Source: Burkholderiales bacterium
GTDB lineage: Bacteria > Pseudomonadota > Gammaproteobacteria > Burkholderiales > Burkholderiaceae_E
NCBI GenBank assembly: GCA_003818495.1
Contig: RPRK01000023.1
Location: forward strand, 1-40,410
Direction of reading: 5' to 3'
Length of the DNA stretch: 40,410 nucleotides
Shown: piece by piece, positions 34,097-40,410 of the stretch
Numbering within the stretch: the stretch's first letter is position 1
Layout of the letters: each line of letters begins with the position of its first letter
Notes under the pieces: generated by a model
Told to the model about the DNA's origin: nothing
Database searches by the model: none
What the model saw: the letters and a program-made list of their open reading frames with translations, nothing else
Program-made: the position numbers and the translations under genes

Positions 34097-36433
34097 GTGA
34101 CTCCTCTCCACTCCGTGCCGAACCTCGCCACGACGCCGCGCGAGCGGCGCGTTCCCGCTTCGAGCCTGCGCCGGGCCGCGACGATGCTCGCATCCGTGGC
34201 CTGGATGGCGCTCGCCGGTACGCATGCCCTCGGGCAGACGGCCGTCCAGCCGGTCGGCGGCGCGCCGTCGATGTCTCGGGCGACGCACCCGGACGGCACC
34301 CGTCCGCGGATCGGACTTGCGCTGTCCGGGGGCGGTGCGCGCGGTTTCGCGCACGTGGGCGTGCTGCGCGCGCTCGAGGCCCTGCGCATCCCGGTCGACT
34401 GCATCGCCGGCACCAGCGCCGGGTCCGCGGTGGGCGCGGCCTATGCGAGCGGTCTGTCCCCCGACGAGATCGAGCGCGCCCTGCGCTCCGCCGACTGGGA
34501 CCGGGACATGTTCGACGACGCCCCCCCGCGGCGCGACCAGCAGTCCCGGCGCAAGAACGAGGAGAAGGCGTACCTGCTCGACCTGACGATCGGCGTGCGC
34601 GATGGCACGGTGCTGATCCCGCCGGGCCTGATCTCGGGCCAGAAGATCGAGCTGTTCCTGCACCGGATGCTGGGGGCGAGCGCGCTGCTCGAGTCGTTCG
34701 ACCGGCTGCCCATCCCGTTCCGGGCGATCGCCACCGACCTCGAGGTCGGCGAGATGGTGGTGCAGGACCGGGGCAGCCTCGTGACCGCGGTCCGCGCGAG
34801 CATGGCGGTGCCCTCGGCGTTCGCGCCGGTGGTGTCGAACGGCCGGCTGCTGGTCGATGGCGGCCTGACCCGGAACATGCCGGTCGACGTCGTGCGCGCG
34901 ATGTGCGCGGACGTCGTGATCGCCATCGACATCGGCAGCCCGCTGCTCAAGCGCGAGGAGCTCTCGAGCGCCTTCGGCGTGGCCGGCCAGATGATCGGCA
35001 TCCTGATGGAGCGCAACATGCGCGAGTCCCGGGCGGAAGTGCGTCCGGGTCGGGATCTGCTGATCCATCCGGACCTCGGCGACATCGGTTCGACCGCGTT
35101 CTCGCGTGGCGTCGAAGGGATCCCGGCGGGCGAGGCGGCGACGCTCGCCGCCGCGACCGACCTGTCGCCCCTGGCGATGTCGCCGCAGGACTATGCGGCG
35201 TGGCAGCAGGTGCGCGCCTCGCGCATCGTGCGCGACGACCGCTACACCGGCGTGCGGGTCGTCGGCACGGATCGGTCGACGAGTCGCGCGCTGCTCGCGC
35301 AGGCCGCGCTGCCGCCGGCGGGCACGCTCGATCGCCCGCGGCTGGAGTCCGCGATCAACAGCTGGAACTCGTCGGGCGACTTCGACCGCATCGGCTATTC
35401 CCTCAAGCCCGAGGGGCCGGGACAGGTGCTCGAGCTCGACGTGCTCGAGCGCGGCTGGGGCCCGAACTTCCTGCGCTTCGGCCTGGGCGCGGCGGCGGAC
35501 TCCCGCTCCAACGGCGTCTTCAACGTGCTGTTCGGGTATCGCCGACCCCACATCAACGACTGGGGCGGCGAGTTCAAGTCCGAACTGCAGTTCGGCAGCA
35601 CGGCCCGGCTGACCGCCGAGCTCTACCAGCCGTTCAACCGTGGCGATGCCCGCCTCTTCGCGAATCCGCAGTTCCTCGCCGAGGAGGTGCCCGTCTGGCT
35701 GTTCAACGAGGGGGCCCGGGTCGCCGAATACGGCGTGCGGACCACCCAGATCGGTCTCGATCTGGGGTTGGGCGGGCGCATCGGCGAGATCAGGCTGGGG
35801 ACCTTCGCCGGCAACCGGGACAGCTTCCCGCGCACCGGCAGCGCGCTGCTGCCTGCCATCAAGGCGGAGTACTGGGGCGGGCAGGTGTCGCTGCTGGCCG
35901 ATCAGCTCGATGCGACCGACTTCCCGCGCGACGGCTACCAGTTCGGCGTGACGCTGCGCGCGGAGGAGGTCCACCCCGATCAGGGCGATGCGTACTCGAC
36001 TCGCCGGCTGCAGGTGTCCGGCAAGCAGGTCGCGAGCTGGGGTCGTCACACGCTGGCCGGCGCATTCCGGTTCGGCGAGGCGAGCTCGCGGGTGGCGCTG
36101 AGCGAGGTGTTCAGTCTGGGCGGGTTCATGAACCTCTCGGGGCTGCAGGTCAATCAGCTGCTCGGCACCACGCTGCGCTACGCGAGCCTGAGCTACCAGA
36201 ACCAGATCCTCACCCTTCCGAATCCGCTCGGGCGCGGCCTGTACGCAGGCCTGGCGATCGAGGGCGGCGAGATGCGCGGCACCACGATCGGCCTGGACCG
36301 CAGCGGCTGGATCGGCGGCGTGACGGGCTACCTCGGCGCGCACACCGCCATCGGTCCGGTCTACCTCGGTTACGGTGTCGCGGACAACCGCAACCGGCTC
36401 GTCTACCTCTTCCTCGGGCGCCCCGGCCTCTGA
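34097..36433 (+). CDS. Patatin-like phospholipase fused to an outer-membrane beta-barrel (PlpD type)
   Basis: 778 residues from a GTG at 34097; an ATG at 34184 (residue 30) is an alternative. Hydrophobic export signal at about 30-46 (MLASVAWMALAGTHALG). The patatin domain spans about 71-300: oxyanion loop GGGARG (78-83), nucleophile Ser107 in GTSAG, and catalytic Asp254 in DGG, all intact. A POTRA-like segment follows (about 390-450), then a C-terminal beta-barrel of the BamA/TpsB superfamily to the last residue, ending YLFLGRPGL. This is the layout of type Vd secretion (Pseudomonas PlpD): the lipase domain is exported through or held by its own barrel. Phospholipase A1 activity is likely. 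No processing site is evident. Confidence 0.9.
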   Translation: MTPLHSVPNLATTPRERRVPASSLRRAATMLASVAWMALAGTHALGQTAVQPVGGAPSMSRATHPDGTRPRIGLALSGGGARGFAHVGVLRALEALRIPVDCIAGTSAGSAVGAAYASGLSPDEIERALRSADWDRDMFDDAPPRRDQQSRRKNEEKAYLLDLTIGVRDGTVLIPPGLISGQKIELFLHRMLGASALLESFDRLPIPFRAIATDLEVGEMVVQDRGSLVTAVRASMAVPSAFAPVVSNGRLLVDGGLTRNMPVDVVRAMCADVVIAIDIGSPLLKREELSSAFGVAGQMIGILMERNMRESRAEVRPGRDLLIHPDLGDIGSTAFSRGVEGIPAGEAATLAAATDLSPLAMSPQDYAAWQQVRASRIVRDDRYTGVRVVGTDRSTSRALLAQAALPPAGTLDRPRLESAINSWNSSGDFDRIGYSLKPEGPGQVLELDVLERGWGPNFLRFGLGAAADSRSNGVFNVLFGYRRPHINDWGGEFKSELQFGSTARLTAELYQPFNRGDARLFANPQFLAEEVPVWLFNEGARVAEYGVRTTQIGLDLGLGGRIGEIRLGTFAGNRDSFPRTGSALLPAIKAEYWGGQVSLLADQLDATDFPRDGYQFGVTLRAEEVHPDQGDAYSTRRLQVSGKQVASWGRHTLAGAFRFGEASSRVALSEVFSLGGFMNLSGLQVNQLLGTTLRYASLSYQNQILTLPNPLGRGLYAGLAIEGGEMRGTTIGLDRSGWIGGVTGYLGAHTAIGPVYLGYGVADNRNRLVYLFLGRPGL

Positions 36434-36456
36434 GCCGGAGGCGGTGCCGAAGCGGG

Positions 36457-36462
36457 TATCCT
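36457..36462 (+). promoter_or_regulatory. Candidate -10 element giving a leaderless DUF4254 mRNA
   Basis: TATCCT ends 7 bases before the DUF4254 ATG, so transcription would begin at or next to the start codon. No ribosome site precedes the ATG. The -35 region (GCCGGA) is poor. Confidence 0.3.
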
Positions 36463-36469
36463 TGCGCCC

Positions 36470-37117
36470 ATGCTGCATACCGTCCGCTCCGCCGCGATCG
36501 TCGCCTTCCACGATGCCTGCCTGGCCCGCGCCGACTGGCCGGCCGACGAGACCGCCGCGCGCGCGCTGCTGCCGACGGGACCGCTCGCCGACGCCTGGAG
36601 CTGGGTGCTGGTCAACCACAAGTTCAACTGCTCGCTCTGGAACGAGGAAGACCTCGCGCGGCGCACCCAGGCGGCTGATGCCGAGATCGCGACCAACAAG
36701 CGCAACATCGACCGCTTCAACCAGGCCCGCAACGACGCGATGGAGCGTATCGACGACGCCCTGCTGCGGACGACGGCCGAATGGCCGCGCTCGGCGGACG
36801 CGCGCCTCTCGAGCGAGACGGCCGGCGCGATGATCGATCGCATGTCGATCCTGTCGCTGAAGATCCACCACATGGGCCTGCAGACGATCCGTACGGACGT
36901 CGACGAGGCGCACCGCGAGACGACCCGGGGCAAGCAGGCCCAGCTGCGGGTGCAGCGCGAGGACCTCGCCGCCTGCTACGACCGGCTGCTCGACGAGGTC
37001 GCCGCCGGCACCGGCCGGTTCAAGATCTACCGCCAGTTCAAGATGTACAACGATCCCTCGATGAACCCGGTGCTGGTCGCCGAGCGGCAGGGGCGGCCGG
37101 GCACGGCAGGCGGCTGA
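36470..37117 (+). CDS. DUF4254 family protein
   Basis: 215 residues, mostly helical and cytoplasmic (no signal peptide). It covers the whole DUF4254 domain: FHDACLARADWPADE, DAWSWVLVNHKFNCSLWNEEDLARR, EIATNKRNIDRFNQARNDAMERIDDALL, ETAGAMIDRMSILSLKIHHM and, near the end, RFKIYRQFKMYNDPSMNPVLV. The family has no known biochemical role; I recall it beside heptosyltransferase or other glycosyltransferase genes, as here (the WaaC-like gene starts 23 bases downstream). A role in lipopolysaccharide core synthesis is therefore plausible, but inferred only from context. Confidence 0.88.
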   Translation: MLHTVRSAAIVAFHDACLARADWPADETAARALLPTGPLADAWSWVLVNHKFNCSLWNEEDLARRTQAADAEIATNKRNIDRFNQARNDAMERIDDALLRTTAEWPRSADARLSSETAGAMIDRMSILSLKIHHMGLQTIRTDVDEAHRETTRGKQAQLRVQREDLAACYDRLLDEVAAGTGRFKIYRQFKMYNDPSMNPVLVAERQGRPGTAGG

Positions 37118-37140
37118 GCCCGCGCGGGCGAGGGGCCGTC

Positions 37141-38196
37141 GTGAGGGTGCTGGTGGTCAAGATGTCGTCGATGGGCGACGTCGTGCATGCGCAGCCGCTG
37201 GTGTCCGATCTGCTCGCGCAGGTTCCCGGGGCCCGCATCGACTGGGTCGTCGAGGCGCCGTTCGCAGGCATCCCCGCGATGAATCCCGGTGTCGCCGCGG
37301 TCATCCCCATCGCCTGGCGAAAATGGCGCAAGACACTGCGCGAGCCGGCCACGCGCGAGGCGATCCGGGACTTCCGCGGACGTCTTCGCGCGGAGCGCTA
37401 CGACTGGATCCTCGACTGCCAGGGCCTGATCAAGAGCGCGGCCGTCGTCCGCCTGGCCCGGGGCGTGCACCGCGCGGGACCCTCGTGGTCGTCGGCGCGC
37501 GAGCCGCTCGCCTCGCTCGCCTACGATCGGCGCGCCGCCGTGCCGTGGTCGCAGCACGTCGTCGCGCGCAACCGCGCGATCGGCGCGGCCGCCTTCGGTT
37601 ACCGCATCGACGGGCCGGCCCGCTTCGGCCTGCGGGTCCCGGCGTTCTCGGCGCCCTGGCTGCCGGACGGGCCGCCGACCGCCGTGCTCATCCCCGGCGC
37701 GAGCCGCGCGGAGAAGCTCTGGCCGGAGGCGCACTGGATCGCCGTCGGGCGCCAGCTCGCGGCGCGGGGGCTGCGGCTCGCGTGGCTCTGGGGCGGCCCG
37801 GCCGAGCGCGAACGCGTCCAGCGGCTCGCCGCGGCCTGCGGGGGCGTGCTGGACGCCTCCGATGGCGGTGCGCCTGTCAGGAACGGTGCCCCGCTTCCGA
37901 CCTCCGTCATCCCGCCGTTCGTGCCGGTCGCCGATGCCGCGGGGCTGATCGCCGGCGCCCGGATCGTGGTCGGGCTCGATACCGGCCTGACCCATCTGTC
38001 AGGAGCCCTCGGACGCCCGACCGTGGGCATCTTCTGCGACTTCGACGCCACGCAATGCGCGGTCAGCGGCGACGGGCCCTGCGAGAGTTTCGGCGGCGTG
38101 GGCGTCGTCCCGCCGGTGGCCGACGTCGCCGGCGCGATCGGACGGATGCTCGACGCGCCGGCTCCCGCCGCCGTGCCTGCCACCAGGAACGACTGA
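37141..38196 (+). CDS. waaC: Lipopolysaccharide heptosyltransferase I
   Basis: GT9-family transferase that adds the first heptose to Kdo2-lipid A at the cytoplasmic face of the inner membrane. 351 residues from a GTG start with GAGGGG just upstream. N-terminal motif MRVLVVKMSSMGDVVHAQPLVSDLL with IDWVVEAPFAGIPAMNPGV is characteristic of WaaC. CQGLIKSAAVVRLARGVHRAG follows, then the C-terminal donor-binding GLDTGLTHLSGALGRPTVGIF. Part of the envelope cluster patatin-DUF4254-waaC-permease. WaaC rather than WaaF is chosen from the N-terminal motif and length. Confidence 0.92.
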   Translation: MRVLVVKMSSMGDVVHAQPLVSDLLAQVPGARIDWVVEAPFAGIPAMNPGVAAVIPIAWRKWRKTLREPATREAIRDFRGRLRAERYDWILDCQGLIKSAAVVRLARGVHRAGPSWSSAREPLASLAYDRRAAVPWSQHVVARNRAIGAAAFGYRIDGPARFGLRVPAFSAPWLPDGPPTAVLIPGASRAEKLWPEAHWIAVGRQLAARGLRLAWLWGGPAERERVQRLAAACGGVLDASDGGAPVRNGAPLPTSVIPPFVPVADAAGLIAGARIVVGLDTGLTHLSGALGRPTVGIFCDFDATQCAVSGDGPCESFGGVGVVPPVADVAGAIGRMLDAPAPAAVPATRND

Positions 38197-38203
38197 CAGA
38201 ACG

Positions 38204-40410
38204 ATGGACCCGATCCGCTTCTCCTGGCTGCTCACACGGCGCGACTGGCGGGCCGGCGAACTGAGGCTGCTCGCGGCCGCGCTGGTCGTGGCCGTCGCCG
38301 CGATCTCGAGCGTGGGCTTCTTCGTCGACCGCATGAAGACCGCGCTGAATCAGCAGGCGCGCCAGCTGCTCGGCGCAGACCTCGTCGTCGCGTCGGAGGC
38401 GCCGCTGGCCGAGCCGCTCGAGACTGGAGCGTCCGAGCGCGGGCTCCAGCGCGTCCACACGGTGTCGTTCCCGAGCATGGCGGTCGCCGAAGCCGCCGGC
38501 GGCAAGGGCGAGGCGTCGTCACTGCTCGCGTCGGTCAAGGCGGTCTCCGCGGGCTATCCGCTGCGCGGCACGGTGCGCGTGGCCGAGCGTGCCGGCGGCC
38601 CCGATGCGCCGGCGGCAGGCGTTCCGCAGCGCGGGACGGTCTGGGTCGACCCGGCCCTGATGGCGGGGCTGGGCGTGGCGCCCGGCGGTCGGCTGCAGCT
38701 GGGCGAGAGCTCGTTCCGGGTCGAACGTCTGATCACGCTCGAGCCCGATCGGGGCGCGGGCTTCGTGAACCTCGCGCCGCGCGCGATGATCGCGCTCGAG
38801 GACCTGGCGGACACGAAGCTCGTGCAGCCCGCGAGCCGCATCACCTGGCGCCTGCTGGTGGCGGGCGAGGCGCGCGCTGTGGCCGACTACGAGACCTGGC
38901 TCAAGACCCGGCTGCCGCGCGGGGCGCGCGTCGAGACGCTGGAGGGCGGACGGCCCGAACTGCGTGCGACGCTCGACCGTGCGCAGCAGTTCCTCGCCCT
39001 CGTGTCGCTGCTGTCGGCGCTGATCGCGGCGGTCGCGATCGCGGTGGCCGCCCGGCGCTTCGCGCAGCGCCACCTCGACGGATGCGCGGTGATGCGCGCG
39101 CTCGGCCTGTCGCAGGGGCGGCTGCTCGCCGCGCTGCTCCTCGAGATGCTGTGGATGGGTCTGGCGGCCGGCGCACTCGGGGCGATGATCGGCTGGGGCG
39201 GGCATCTCGCCCTGATCGCGCTGGCGGGGCCGGCGATCATGCTCCAGCTGCCGCCGTCCTCGCCGCTTCCCGGCCTGCAGGCGATGCTGGCCGGGTTGCT
39301 GCTGGTGCTCGGCTTCGCCGCGGTGCCGCTCGCGCGGCTGGCCGGCGTGCCGCCGCTGAGGGTGCTGCGCCGTGAACTCGGCGCGCCGCCGGTGTCGGCC
39401 TGGATCGCGGCGGCCAGCGCGCTGGTGGCCTTCTCGGTCCTGCTGCTGTGGTTCGCCGGCGACCGGCGGCTCGCGGCGTACGCGATCGTCGGCTTCGCGC
39501 TCGGCGCCGTGGTCTTCGTCGGGGTGGCCTGGGGGGCGATCCGTCTGCTGTCGCCGCTGCGCCATCTGGCCGGCGGCGGGCGCGGCAGCGCGGCGCTGCG
39601 GGTCGCCCTCGCGTCGTGGACGCGCCGGCAGGGCGCGTCGATCGCGCAGATCGCGGCGCTGTCGGTCGGGCTGATGGCGCTCATGCTTCTGACGGTCACC
39701 CGGGGCGACCTGCTCGACAGCTGGCAGCGCGCGAGTCCGCCGGATGCGCCGAACCGGTTCGTCATCAACATCCAGCCCGACCAGCGCGACGACGTGGAGC
39801 GTTCGCTGCGGGACTCGGGCATCCAGGGCGCCGCGCTCTACCCGATGGTGCGCGGCCGTCTGGTCGCGGTGAACGGACGCGACATCGATCCGAACGCGCT
39901 CGGCGACGACCGCGCACGGCGTCTGGTCGACCGCGAGATGAACCTGTCGTACATGGACCGGATGCAGGCCCACAACCAGGTCGCCGCCGGACGCTGGATC
40001 GAAGCCTCGCGCCCGGAGGTCTCGGTCGAGGCGGGCATGATGAAGACGCTGGGACTGGAGGTGGGCGACGCCCTGACCTTCGACGTCGCCGGCGAGCCGG
40101 TCACGGCCTCGGTCGTCGGCACCCGCCGCGTCTCCTGGGACTCGATGCAGGTGAACTTCTTCATGGTCCTCAGCCGCAGTGCGCTCGTCGACCGCCCGCA
40201 GACCTGGATCACCGCGTTCCACCTGCCCGAGGATCGGCCCCAGGCGGTGGCGACGCTGCTCGAGCGCCATCCGAACCTCACCGTCTTCGACACCACGGCG
40301 ATCGTGCGGCAGGTCCGCGGCATCCTCGATCACGTGGTGCGGGCGGTGCAGTTCCTGTTCGTGTTCACGCTGGCGGCCGGGGTCGTCGTGCTCTACGCCG
40401 CGCTCGCCAG
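38204..40410 (+). CDS. FtsX/YbbP-type ABC transporter permease (C-terminus cut by window edge)
   Basis: 735 codons are visible from the ATG at 38204, open to the right edge; family members are about 830-850 residues long. An N-terminal helix at about 23-42 (LRLLAAALVVAVAAISSVGFF) is followed by a periplasmic MacB-type domain (RARQLLGADLVVAS-like: QARQLLGADLVVASEAPL). Next comes an FtsX core with helices at about 265-285, 305-330 and 350-370, more helices at about 400-460 and 480-505, and a second periplasmic domain (about 515-700). It begins 7 bases after waaC. Such permeases work with a LolD/YbbA-like ATPase, not seen in this window. The substrate is unknown; lipid or lipoprotein handling is a guess from the family. 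Confidence 0.9.
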   Translation, partial: MDPIRFSWLLTRRDWRAGELRLLAAALVVAVAAISSVGFFVDRMKTALNQQARQLLGADLVVASEAPLAEPLETGASERGLQRVHTVSFPSMAVAEAAGGKGEASSLLASVKAVSAGYPLRGTVRVAERAGGPDAPAAGVPQRGTVWVDPALMAGLGVAPGGRLQLGESSFRVERLITLEPDRGAGFVNLAPRAMIALEDLADTKLVQPASRITWRLLVAGEARAVADYETWLKTRLPRGARVETLEGGRPELRATLDRAQQFLALVSLLSALIAAVAIAVAARRFAQRHLDGCAVMRALGLSQGRLLAALLLEMLWMGLAAGALGAMIGWGGHLALIALAGPAIMLQLPPSSPLPGLQAMLAGLLLVLGFAAVPLARLAGVPPLRVLRRELGAPPVSAWIAAASALVAFSVLLLWFAGDRRLAAYAIVGFALGAVVFVGVAWGAIRLLSPLRHLAGGGRGSAALRVALASWTRRQGASIAQIAALSVGLMALMLLTVTRGDLLDSWQRASPPDAPNRFVINIQPDQRDDVERSLRDSGIQGAALYPMVRGRLVAVNGRDIDPNALGDDRARRLVDREMNLSYMDRMQAHNQVAAGRWIEASRPEVSVEAGMMKTLGLEVGDALTFDVAGEPVTASVVGTRRVSWDSMQVNFFMVLSRSALVDRPQTWITAFHLPEDRPQAVATLLERHPNLTVFDTTAIVRQVRGILDHVVRAVQFLFVFTLAAGVVVLYAALA

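Noticed and set aside
33561-34100. 179-residue plus-strand frame rich in Pro/Ala/Thr
   Set aside because: Mirror image of the glycine-zipper repeats; the minus-strand protein has a signal peptide and ribosome site, this one does not.

Overview
The window is a GC-rich, gene-dense chromosomal segment that looks betaproteobacterial, most likely Burkholderiales. The main reasons are the block tpiA-secG-tRNA-Leu(GAG)-nuoA-to-N, an ilvI-ilvH-ilvC operon next to pssA, and a sigma factor/DUF3619/DUF3106 trio divergent from ilvI. That gene order is recalled from known genomes, not searched. I see no insertion sequence, phage gene, CRISPR array or rRNA.

Layout. (1) 1-1571, minus strand: a small sigma-70-family regulator, a one-helix DUF3619 protein and a secreted DUF3106 protein cut by the left edge, joined by two 4-base start/stop overlaps. 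(2) 1572-1889: divergent intergenic region with a candidate ilv promoter and, just after it, a hairpin plus T-tract that resembles an attenuator. (3) 1890-7092: acetolactate synthase large and small subunits and ketol-acid reductoisomerase, then a 2-oxoglutarate/Fe(II) oxygenase and phosphatidylserine synthase. (4) 7151-8547: triose-phosphate isomerase, SecG and tRNA-Leu. (5) 8601-23386: the 14 genes of complex I (NADH:quinone oxidoreductase) in canonical order, with an unusual 214-bp gap between nuoA and nuoB. (6) 23418-25098: a Nudix hydrolase, a BrkB/YihY membrane protein and tRNA-Ser(UGA).

(7) 25177-29176: a PhoD-type phosphatase with a possible Pho box, tail-to-tail with an atypical pyruvate kinase-like gene. 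(8) 29177-31836: two DEAD-box RNA helicases (DbpA and a RhlE-like one) that overlap by 4 bases. (9) 31957-33943: an SDR protein lacking the usual catalytic residues, a membrane-anchored proline-rich protein and a glycine-zipper protein. (10) 34097-40410: an envelope group made of a patatin/beta-barrel (PlpD-like) protein, DUF4254, a WaaC-like heptosyltransferase and a large FtsX/YbbP-type permease cut by the right edge.

How it works together: most of the window is housekeeping (branched-chain amino acids, phospholipid head groups, glycolysis, protein export, respiration). The less understood parts are the sigma/DUF3619/DUF3106 module, the putative ilv attenuator, the degenerate SDR, the large pyruvate kinase-like protein and the phospholipase-DUF4254-heptosyltransferase cluster. 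I found no clear evidence for an entirely new defence or mobile system.
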